DNA from: Branchiibius cervicis
GTDB taxonomy: Bacteria; Actinomycetota; Actinomycetes; Actinomycetales; Dermatophilaceae
NCBI RefSeq assembly: GCF_042661605.1
Contig: NZ_JBHSWJ010000002.1
Location: forward strand, 1,116,001 to 1,180,000
DNA length: 64,000 nt
Reading direction: 5' to 3'
Within the stretch, counting starts at the first letter, position 1, and each line of letters opens with the position of its first letter. Position numbers and translations under genes: made by a program. Below the pieces are notes generated by a model that was given only the letters and a program-made list of their open reading frames with translations, was not told the DNA's origin and did no database searches. Shown here one piece after another: positions 56,733 through 64,000 of this stretch.

Positions 56733-56766
56733 CCGGAACGTTCCGGCATCACTTCCCCGATGCCGG
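56733..56766 (+). promoter_or_regulatory. Alternative hairpins between mraZ and rsmH
   Basis: CCGGAACGTTCCGG (56733-56746) is a perfect 14-bp palindrome. Its right half also starts a second stem, CCGGCATC (56743-56750) with GATGCCGG (56759-56766), so the two structures exclude each other. They sit in the 141-base mraZ-rsmH gap and may affect read-through or mRNA processing. No T-tract. Confidence 0.35.
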
Positions 56767-56842
56767 AGCGACGGACCCGGCGGCTGGGGACCAGCGACCA
56801 GCGCGGCGCACACCCTTCCGACCCCCGAAAGGAGCAGGCTCG

Positions 56843-57823
56843 ATGAACAGTTCGCGCAATACCGCCGACCGGCACGTGCCGGTCATGCGCGACCGCATCG
56901 TCGACCTGCTGGCCCCTGCTCTCGATCGACCGGGTGCGGTGTTCGTCGACGGCACACTCGGCATGGGCGGGCACACCGAGGCGATCCTGCAACGGCTGCC
57001 ACACGTCACGGCGTACGGCGTGGACCGGGACCCGCAGGCCCTGGACCTGGCCGGCGCCCGGCTGGCGTCCTTCGGAGAGCGGTTCATCGGCGTACACGCT
57101 GTCTATGACCAGACGTTCACGGCGCTGGCCGATCTCGGGGTCGACGAGGTGGACGGGGTGCTCTTCGACCTCGGGGTCTCATCGCTGCAACTCGACGAGG
57201 CGGATCGCGGGTTCGCCTACGCCCACGATGCACCCCTGGACATGCGGATGGACCAGACCACGGGCGTCACGGCTGCCGATGTGCTCAACACCTACAGCGG
57301 AGCCGATCTGGAGCGCATCCTGCGCGAGTACGGCGAGGAACGCTTCGCCCGGCGGGTCGCCGTGGCCATCGTGCGCGAGCGCCAGCAGGCCCCGTTCACC
57401 ACCTCGGCCCGGCTGGTCGAGGTGCTGCGGTCGGCGATCCCGGCAGCCTCACAACGCACCGGTGGCCATCCGGGCAAGCGGACCTTCCAGGCGCTGCGCA
57501 TCGAGGTCAATTCCGAACTCGACGTCTGGCGGGCCGCGCTACCGGCCGCCATCGACCACCTGCGGGTCGATGGCCGGATCGCGGTGTTGTCCTACCACTC
57601 ACTCGAGGACCGCATCACCAAGCAGGTCCTCGCCGCCGGGGCCAAGAGCACCGCCCCGCCCGGGATCCCGATCGAACTACCCGAGCAAGCGCCGTACCTG
57701 CGCCTGCTGACCAGGGGCGCCGAGACGCCCGACGACACGGAAATCGCACAGAACCCGCGGGCCGCCTCGGCCCGGCTGCGCGCCGCGGCGCGTATCCGCA
57801 CCACCGAAAGGACGTCCGCATGA
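56843..57823 (+). CDS. rsmH: 16S rRNA (cytosine1402-N4)-methyltransferase RsmH
   Basis: Methylates N4 of C1402 in the decoding centre of 16S rRNA using S-adenosylmethionine. The 326-residue protein has VFVDGTLGMGGHTEAILQ (SAM loop), GVDRDPQALDLAG, GVLFDLGVSSLQLDEADRGF and RTGGHPGKRTFQALRIEVNSEL, then SYHSLEDR. The ATG follows GAAAGGAG. Its stop overlaps the ftsL ATG (ATGA). Confidence 0.97.
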   Translation: MNSSRNTADRHVPVMRDRIVDLLAPALDRPGAVFVDGTLGMGGHTEAILQRLPHVTAYGVDRDPQALDLAGARLASFGERFIGVHAVYDQTFTALADLGVDEVDGVLFDLGVSSLQLDEADRGFAYAHDAPLDMRMDQTTGVTAADVLNTYSGADLERILREYGEERFARRVAVAIVRERQQAPFTTSARLVEVLRSAIPAASQRTGGHPGKRTFQALRIEVNSELDVWRAALPAAIDHLRVDGRIAVLSYHSLEDRITKQVLAAGAKSTAPPGIPIELPEQAPYLRLLTRGAETPDDTEIAQNPRAASARLRAAARIRTTERTSA

Positions 57824-58541
57824 GTCAGTTGAGCCTGGCCCCCGCCGCCCGCCGGGCAGGAGCCCCGGCGCGTACGGCGCTACCGGCCCCCGGCGTACCG
57901 CACCGAGCGCACGTGCCGGGTCCAAGCCCGCCGCGAAGGGCGCTCGCCGCACCGCGCCGGTCGTGGCCCCGCCGCAGACGCGTGCGGTCGGTGTCGGCTT
58001 CGTGACCGTCTGCCTGCTGGCCATGGTCGGCGGCCTCGTGGCGTTGCTGCTCCTGAACACCCAGCGCGCGGAGCAATCGTTCGCGCTCGACCGGTTGCAG
58101 GCGAAGTCCGCCTCGCTGGCAGCAACCCAGGAGTCGCTCGACAGTCAGCTGGACGCGGTCTCCGCACCGCAGCAGCTGGCGCTGCAGGCCCAGGCGCAGG
58201 GCATGGTCCCCGCCAGCTCCGTCCGGTTCGTGGACGGCAATGGCAAGACCGTCGGCGTGGCGAAGGGAAGCGCCTCCGCGAACCCCTTTACGGTGGGAAC
58301 GCTCCCGAGCACCCCGGCCTCGAAGGTAGCCGTATTGGCCGCCAGCGTCGCCAGTTCGGGAGTGCAACTGCCGGCTGCGCCGCCGGTCACGAAACTGGCC
58401 ACGGTCCCGCCGGCGCTGCCGAGCACGCCGTCCGCTACCCCGAAAGCCGCCCCGAAGACTTCCGCCACTCCCACCGCCAAGTCCAGCAACAAGTCCACCC
58501 CGAGCGCCTCGGCCAAGCCCACGGCCGCACCCACCAAGTGA
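57820..58541 (+). CDS. ftsL: Cell division protein FtsL-like, frameshifted as sequenced
   Basis: Bitopic division protein by position. An Ala/Arg/Pro-rich cytoplasmic N-terminus starts at ATG 57820 in one frame; the rest, with one membrane span (VGVGFVTVCLLAMVGGLVALLLL), a coiled-coil (QRAEQSFALDRLQAKSASLAATQ) and GMVPASSVRFV, is in another. One C added near CCCCC 57887-57891 joins them (PAPRRTAPSARAG), about 240 residues; another C-run near 57840 is an alternative site. An unusual Ser/Thr/Pro/Lys-rich tail of about 75 residues follows the coiled-coil. ftsI starts 44 bases later. Confidence 0.85.
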
Positions 58542-58585
58542 GCGTGGTGAGGCCACGCAACATGCTTCCCAGCAGAAGGTGATCC

Positions 58586-60537
58586 GTGACTCCGTCGTCC
58601 CAGCCGCCGCGTAGCAAGACCCGACCCGCGGGCCCCGGTGCCAAGGCGCCGCGCGCGACGTCCGGCGGCGCGAAGGGCAGTGCACGCCCGGCGCGTGCGG
58701 CGGCCGCCCCGCCACGGCAGCCCAGGAGTCCCAAGCCGGTCCGGCTGGGGATGGGCCACCCGCGACGCCGGGCCCGGTTCCTGATGGTCGGAGTGCTGTT
58801 CATCTTCAGTCTGCTCGCGGCACAGATGTTCCGCATCCAGGGCATCGACGCGGCCACCGTGTCGCAACAGGCCTACGAGTCCCGGATTGCGAGGGTGACC
58901 ACCCCGGCGGCGCGCGGCAGCATCGTCAGTGATGACGGCACCCCGCTGGCCGTGACGGTCGAGCGACGCAACGTGACCGCCGACGCAACGGCGACCGCGC
59001 AGTACGGCAACGACAACGGCGTGCGCACGGATGGGGCGCTCCAGAAGGCCGCCCAGCGGATCGCCCCGATCGTGCAGGCCGACCCCGACGCCGTCTACGC
59101 GACCCTGGCCAAGGCCAACGCCGCGAACAAGCAGTTCGTCTACCTGGTCAAGGACATCTCGCCGGCGCAGTGGAAGCAGATCAACGCGCTCGGCATCCCC
59201 GGGATCTACTCCGAGAAGGTCATGAAGCGGGAATATCCGCAAGGCACCAGCGTGGCGCCCCTGGTCGGGTGGGTGAACTCCGATGGCGAGGGCGCCGGCG
59301 GTGTGGAAGTGATGGAGAACAAACTGCTCAACGGCACCCCCGGAGTGCACGTCTTCGAGCGCGACGCCTACGGCCAGCCGATCGCGACCGGTGAGTCCAA
59401 GGACACCCCGGCCAAACCGGGCGAATCCGTCAAGCTGACGATCGACAACGACCTGCAGTGGTACGCCTCCAACGCGATCGCCGCCGAGGTGAAGAAGTAC
59501 AACGCCGACGACGGCTCGGTGGTCGTCCTCGATCTGAACGGACACATCAAGGCGGCGGCGTCGTACCCCAGCTTCGACAACAACAACATCGGCTCAGCAA
59601 CCGGCAACCTCAACTCGTTGCCGTTCACGTTGGCCTACGAGCCCGGCTCGACCAGCAAGATGGTGACGTTCTCGACGCTGCTGCAGGCCGGCAAGGTCAC
59701 TCCGGCGTCACAGTTCACGGTGCCCAACCGGCTGCTTCGGGCCGGCAAGAGCCTGCAGGACTCCCACAACCACCCCACGTTGTCGCTGACCGCGGCCGGA
59801 ATCGTCGCCGAGTCCTCGAATATCGGGACCGTGCTGGCCGGCGAGCAACTCGATCCGTCCATCCTCTACTCCTCGATGAAGAAGTTCGGGTACGGCGCTC
59901 CCACCGGGATCGGGTTCCCGGGGAGAGCGGTGGCCTGCTGGCCGACCCCGCCGACTGGAACGGCACCCAGCGCTACACGGTGCTCTACGGCCAGGGCCTG
60001 TCCACCACGCTGCTCCAGCAGGCGTCGGTGGCGCAGACCATCGCCAACAAGGGCACCCGCACTCCGCTGTCGTTGATCGCCGGCACCAGCACCGACGGTC
60101 AGACGTGGACCGCGCCGCAAGACTCCCGGACCCCGACCCGGGTCATCTCCGAGCAGGTCGCGAAGGAAATGACCACGATGATGCAGGGCGTGGTCGACGA
60201 GAAAGACGGTACGGCGCCCGGCGCCAAGGTGGCCGGCTACAACGTCGCCGGCAAGACCGGGACGGCCGACCGCTACAGCGTGACCGCCCACGGCTACAAG
60301 GGGCACATCGCCTCGTTCATCGGTTTCGCCCCGGTCGACAACCCGCAGTACATCGTCGCGGTCATGGTCGACAACCCCAAGTCCGGGTCGATCTTCGGTG
60401 GTGACATCGCGGCGCCGGTCTTCTCCCAGATCATGGGTTACGCGCTGCACCGCGGTGGGACGCCGCTGGACACCGCCACACCGACGCTGTTCCCCACGAC
60501 GTGGGATCACAAGACCGACAACGAGTCGGACAACTGA
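58586..60537 (+). CDS. ftsI: Septal peptidoglycan transpeptidase FtsI (PBP3), frameshifted as sequenced
   Basis: Class B penicillin-binding protein that cross-links septal wall. It has a basic Pro/Ala-rich N-terminus (about 1-60), one membrane span (FLMVGVLFIFSLLAAQMF), a dimerisation domain (ARGSIVSDDGTPLAVTV), the active-site serine in PGSTSKMVTF, SSN in ESSNIGTV and, in another frame, KTG in VAGKTGTADRY. One G added at GGGG 59920-59923 restores GFPGESGGLLADP and about 650 residues. GTG 58586 has AGAAGGTG upstream. murF, not murE, follows after 13 bases. Confidence 0.95.
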
Positions 60538-60550
60538 CCGGCGCGGTTGC

Positions 60551-61960
60551 ATGATTCCCTCCTCCCTCACCCGGATCGCGCGGGCGATCGATGCCGAGTT
60601 GACCGGTCCGGGCGCCGACGATGTCGTCGTCGACGGTCCGGTGGTCATCGACTCGCGCCTGGCCGAAGCCGGGTCGCTGTACGTCGCCCGGATCGGCGAA
60701 CACGCCGACGGTCACCTGTTCGCCCCCGCCGCGGTCGCTGCTGGAGCGGTGGCGGTGCTCGGCCTGCGGCCCATCGACGGCGTCCCCACCCTGGTGGTCG
60801 CCGATGTGCAGGATGCCTTCGCCCGGTTGGCCCGCTTCGTGGTCGACCAGAGCCCGGATCTGCAGATCGTCGGGATCACCGGAAGTTCCGGCAAGACCTC
60901 GACCAAGGACCTGCTCGCCCAGGTGCTGGCAACCCAGGGTCCGACCGTCGCACCGGTCGGATCCTTCAACTCCGAGGTCGGTGTGCCGCTGACCGTGTGC
61001 CGGGTGACTGCGCAGACGAAGTACCTGGTCGCCGAGATGGGTGCCGACGGGATCGGCCACATCGCCTACCTGACCAAGATCGCGCCGCCGCGGATCGGCA
61101 TCGTGCTCAACGTCGGAACGGCCCATCTGGCCGGTTTCGGCAGCGTCGAAGCCATCGCCTCCACCAAATCGGAACTGGTCGCCGCTCTGCCGCCGGACGG
61201 ACTAGCCATTCTCAATGCCGACGACGAGCGGGTGCGCGCCATGCAGGCCGTCACCGATGCCCGCGTGCTCCTCGTGGGCACCGGCCGCGACGCCGACCTG
61301 CGCGCCAGTGACGTGACCCTGGACGAGCTCGGCCGGCCGCATTTCCTGCTGCACGGACTCACCGATGACCCCGCGCCGGTGCCGATGGCCCTGAGCCTCG
61401 CCGGTGCCCATCAGGTCGGCAACGCGCTGGCAGTACTCGCTGCCGCCCGTGAGCTCGGCGTCGAAACCCAGCAGGCGCTGACCGCGCTCCAGGCGGCCGG
61501 GCCGGTCAGCCGGTGGCGGATGGAGATCTTCGACCTACCGGGGAACAGGCGCATCGTCAACGATGCCTACAACGCCAACCCCGACTCGATGGCTGCCGCC
61601 CTGCGCGCCGTCGCCGCCATGGCTGCCGGGCCGGATCGGCGCACGATCGCCGTGCTGGGCCAGATGCTCGAACTCGGCGACATCTCGTACGCCGCGCACG
61701 AGCAGGTCGGGCGGTTGGCCGCGCAGGTGGGGATCGACGTACTCGTAGCGGTCGGGCCCGGCGCTGAGCCGATCGGCACCGCCGCACAAGCCCTCGGAGT
61801 CCCGGTCCGGTTCGTCCCGGATGTCGATGCCGCGCACGAGGCGGTGAGCGGCATGATGGAAGATGGCGACGTCGTCTTGTTCAAATCGAGTAGGGATTCC
61901 GGCTTGCGTTACCTCGGGGATCGCATCACCGCCGAAGCCGGAGGAGTGGTGCCGCAGTGA
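60551..61960 (+). CDS. murF: UDP-MurNAc-tripeptide:D-Ala-D-Ala ligase MurF
   Basis: Adds D-Ala-D-Ala to the peptidoglycan precursor. The 469 residues have the Mur ligase P-loop GITGSSGKTSTKD at 108-120, GSFNSEVGVPLTV (MurF rather than MurE), NVGTAHLAGFGS, VNDAYNANPDSM and the MurF-type ending VVLFKSSRDSGLRYL. The start is ATG 60551. It lies directly after ftsI, where murE is usual, and its stop overlaps the mraY GTG. Confidence 0.96.
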   Translation: MIPSSLTRIARAIDAELTGPGADDVVVDGPVVIDSRLAEAGSLYVARIGEHADGHLFAPAAVAAGAVAVLGLRPIDGVPTLVVADVQDAFARLARFVVDQSPDLQIVGITGSSGKTSTKDLLAQVLATQGPTVAPVGSFNSEVGVPLTVCRVTAQTKYLVAEMGADGIGHIAYLTKIAPPRIGIVLNVGTAHLAGFGSVEAIASTKSELVAALPPDGLAILNADDERVRAMQAVTDARVLLVGTGRDADLRASDVTLDELGRPHFLLHGLTDDPAPVPMALSLAGAHQVGNALAVLAAARELGVETQQALTALQAAGPVSRWRMEIFDLPGNRRIVNDAYNANPDSMAAALRAVAAMAAGPDRRTIAVLGQMLELGDISYAAHEQVGRLAAQVGIDVLVAVGPGAEPIGTAAQALGVPVRFVPDVDAAHEAVSGMMEDGDVVLFKSSRDSGLRYLGDRITAEAGGVVPQ

Positions 61961-63042
61961 AGGCCGTCCTCATCGGTTCGCTGACCGCGTTGTTGATCGG
62001 CTTGTTCGGCACCCGGGCGTTCATCGGCTTCCTGGTGAAGAAGGGTTACGGCCAGTTCATCCGCGACGACGGACCCACCAGCCACCACACCAAGCGGGGC
62101 ACGCCGACCATGGGCGGCGCAGTGATCATCGGTGCAACCCTCGTCGGGTACGTCGTGGCGCACCTGGCTACGCTGACCGAGCCCAGTGTCTCCGGACTGC
62201 TGGTCCTCGGGCTGATGGTGGGCCTTGGCGTCGTGGGGTTCGCCGACGACTGGACCAAGATCAGTCGTCACCGCTCCCTGGGCCTGAACACCTACCAGAA
62301 GCTCGCCTGCCAGGTGGTGATCGCGACCGTCTTCGCCATCCTGGCCGTCAATTTCCCGGACAGAGGCGGGCGCACCGCGGCCAGCTGGCACATCTCCTTC
62401 GTCCGTGACACCTGGGTCAACCTGGCGTTCGCGGGTACGGGCCTCGGGCTGATCCTGTTCATCATCTGGGCAAACCTGCTGGTGGCCGGCACCTCCAACG
62501 GGGTCAACCTCACCGACGGTCTCGACGGTCTGGCGACCGGTGCCTGCGTGATGGTCTTCGGGGCCTACCTGCTGATCTGCATCTGGCAGTTCAACCAGAA
62601 CTGCGAGTACGTCGAGACCACCAAGTGCTACAACGTGCGAGATCCCTACGACCTGGCGGTGATCGCCGGCTGCATCACCGCCGCCTGTTTCGGGTTCCTG
62701 TGGTGGAACGCCGCGCCGGCCAAGATCTTCATGGGCGACACCGGGTCGTTGGCGCTCGGCGGCGCCCTGGCCGGGCTGGCGATCACCACCCGCACCGAAC
62801 TGCTGCTGGTGATCATCGCCGGGCTCTTCGTCATGGAGGCCGCGTCGGTGATCCTGCAGGTGGGGTCGTTCAAATTGCGCGGCGGCAAGCGCGTGTTCCG
62901 GATGGCGCCGATCCATCACCATTTCGAGTTACTGGGGTGGGCTGAGATCACCGTGACGGTACGGTTCTGGATCATCGCCGGGCTGTGCGTCTCGGTGGGG
63001 TTGGGTCTCTTCTACGCGGAGTGGGTCGTCGGTGCCTCCTGA
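61957..63042 (+). CDS. mraY: Phospho-MurNAc-pentapeptide translocase MraY
   Basis: Transfers phospho-MurNAc-pentapeptide to undecaprenyl phosphate, forming lipid I in the membrane. The 361 residues have about ten spans and the family motifs DDGPTSHHTKRGTPTMGGA, GFADDWTKISRHRSLGL, NGVNLTDGLDGLATG, and FMGDTGSLALGGALAGLAI, then MAPIHHHFELLGW. The GTG start overlaps the murF stop and its end overlaps the murD start by 11 bases. Confidence 0.98.
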   Translation: MKAVLIGSLTALLIGLFGTRAFIGFLVKKGYGQFIRDDGPTSHHTKRGTPTMGGAVIIGATLVGYVVAHLATLTEPSVSGLLVLGLMVGLGVVGFADDWTKISRHRSLGLNTYQKLACQVVIATVFAILAVNFPDRGGRTAASWHISFVRDTWVNLAFAGTGLGLILFIIWANLLVAGTSNGVNLTDGLDGLATGACVMVFGAYLLICIWQFNQNCEYVETTKCYNVRDPYDLAVIAGCITAACFGFLWWNAAPAKIFMGDTGSLALGGALAGLAITTRTELLLVIIAGLFVMEAASVILQVGSFKLRGGKRVFRMAPIHHHFELLGWAEITVTVRFWIIAGLCVSVGLGLFYAEWVVGAS

Positions 63043-64000
63043 ATCCGGAGAGTTGTGGCCGGTGGACCCGGCGTACGAGCCCCTGCACGGTGCGTTGGGC
63101 CTGACTCATCGCGACGCCGACTGGTCCGGGCTGTCAGTCGCCGTCATGGGCCTGGGGGTGAGCGGTTTCGCTGCGGCGGATGCCCTGCTCGAGCGCGGCG
63201 CCGCGGTGACGGTCCTTTCCAGTTCGCACACGCAACGTGAAGCCGAGCGGGCGCAGATCCTGGACGTGCTCGGGGCGCGGGTTCTGTTCGGTCCGGAGCA
63301 CCAGCAGACCCCGCCGCAAGGGACCAATCTCGTGGTCACCTCACCGGTCGTGCCCCCGACGCACCCGCTGATGGTGGCCGCCGACGCGGCGGGAATCCCC
63401 ATCTGGGGTGAGGTCGAACTCGCCTGGCGGATGCGGGCCCGTGAGGGAGCCGCACCCTGGCTGACGGTCACCGGCACCAACGGCAAGACCACGACGGTGA
63501 CGATGCTGGAGTCGATCCTGCGCGCGGCCGGTCTGCGGGCCGTGGCGGCCGGCAACGTCGGCCTGCCTATCCTCGAAGCGGTGCTGCACCCGCAGCCCTA
63601 CGACGTGATCGCGGTCGAGTTATCCAGCTTCCAGCTGTACTGGTCCCGCTCCATTTCCCCGGTGGCGTCGGTGTGTCTCAACGTTGCCCCCGACCACATC
63701 GACTGGCACGGCTCTTTCGAGGAGTACGCCCGCTGCAAGGGCCGGGTCTACGAGCGCACCCAGGTGGCCTGCCTCTACAACGAGCAGGACCCGCTGACCC
63801 GCGAGCTGGTCGAGCAAGCCGAGGTGGTCGAGGGTGCTCGCGCGATCGGGTTCACCCTGGGTATCCCGGCGGTGTCCATGCTCGGGGTCGTCGACGACGC
63901 GTTAGCCGATCGGGCGTTCGTCGAGGACCGCCGGCACAACGCTGCCGAACTGGCCCGGTTCGCAGACCTTTCCGTCGCCGGGGAAGATCCGGCGCCGCAC
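63032..64000 (+). CDS. murD: UDP-MurNAc-L-Ala:D-Glu ligase MurD, 3'-truncated by window edge
   Basis: Adds D-glutamate to UDP-MurNAc-L-Ala. The frame is open to the last base, giving 323 residues of about 480. After an unusually long leader of about 40 residues come VAVMGLGVSGFAAADALLERG (UDP-binding domain), VVTSPVVPP, the P-loop VTGTNGKTTTVTML, AGNVGLPILEAV, AVELSSFQLYW and NVAPDHIDWHGSFEEYARCK. GTG 63032 overlaps the mraY end; an ATG at 63146 is an internal alternative but falls within the UDP-binding domain. Confidence 0.93.
   Translation, partial: MPPESGELWPVDPAYEPLHGALGLTHRDADWSGLSVAVMGLGVSGFAAADALLERGAAVTVLSSSHTQREAERAQILDVLGARVLFGPEHQQTPPQGTNLVVTSPVVPPTHPLMVAADAAGIPIWGEVELAWRMRAREGAAPWLTVTGTNGKTTTVTMLESILRAAGLRAVAAGNVGLPILEAVLHPQPYDVIAVELSSFQLYWSRSISPVASVCLNVAPDHIDWHGSFEEYARCKGRVYERTQVACLYNEQDPLTRELVEQAEVVEGARAIGFTLGIPAVSMLGVVDDALADRAFVEDRRHNAAELARFADLSVAGEDPAPH

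Overview
The window is chromosomal DNA from a high-GC Gram-positive actinobacterium, probably order Micrococcales; the family cannot be fixed from the sequence. Evidence: very G/C-rich third codon positions, frequent GTG/TTG starts, a lysine/alanine-rich N-terminal extension on the primary sigma factor, actinobacterial SAM-IV riboswitches, a class II ribonucleotide reductase with NrdR, a DUF222/HNH (13E12-type) gene, and the MoxR-DUF58-transglutaminase block beside the division and cell wall (dcw) cluster. I see no phage, insertion sequence, CRISPR array, tRNA or rRNA. Almost all genes are housekeeping or ordinary metabolism.

Layout. 1-9 kb: 3' part of leuS, degV, a PTS-type dihydroxyacetone kinase operon dhaKLM, then DNA-uptake genes comEA-comEC. 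9-12.4 kb: a LysR regulator, a class II sirtuin, lexA, and a divergent small LysM membrane protein behind a perfect SOS box. 12.4-18.5 kb: malate synthase G (glcB), then nrdR-nrdJ with a paired NrdR-box promoter. 18.5-22.3 kb: an NAD(P)-binding epimerase-like protein, a CPBP protease, and a Pit phosphate transporter (candidate PHO box upstream) with two small partner genes. 22.3-28.7 kb: quinone oxidoreductase, SDR, serA, a CYP102-like P450 and two membrane proteins. 28.7-31.3 kb: SAM-IV riboswitch-metY and a RIO kinase. 31.3-38.3 kb: DUF222/HNH, an FMN-binding protein, and a tightly overlapping tetR-MFS-aldolase-FAD oxidase operon. 38.3-47.7 kb: hrpA, HIT, PAC2, sufE, EcsC, DUF4192 and a double-RCK potassium channel. 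47.7-51.4 kb: a second SAM-IV riboswitch with metX, a UspA-like gene, and sigA followed by a 94-bp tandem repeat. 51.4-64 kb: transglutaminase, DUF58 and moxR (minus strand), then mraZ-rsmH-ftsL-ftsI-murF-mraY-murD (plus strand). murE is missing from its usual place.

How the parts connect. metX and metY, 19 kb apart, make methionine precursors by direct sulfhydrylation and each carries its own SAM-IV riboswitch. lexA and the LysM gene form the usual SOS pair of repressor and division suppressor. NrdR boxes sit before nrdR-nrdJ, and MraZ repeats before mraZ.

The most important caveat concerns sequence quality. Nine genes, several normally essential (lexA, nrdJ, pit, moxR twice, ftsL, ftsI, sufE, a P450, an epimerase-like gene), are each broken by the apparent loss of one base in a short G/C run. 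All ten breaks are single-base deletions with the same signature, so I read them as sequencing or assembly errors rather than real pseudogenes, and I give the full repaired extents.
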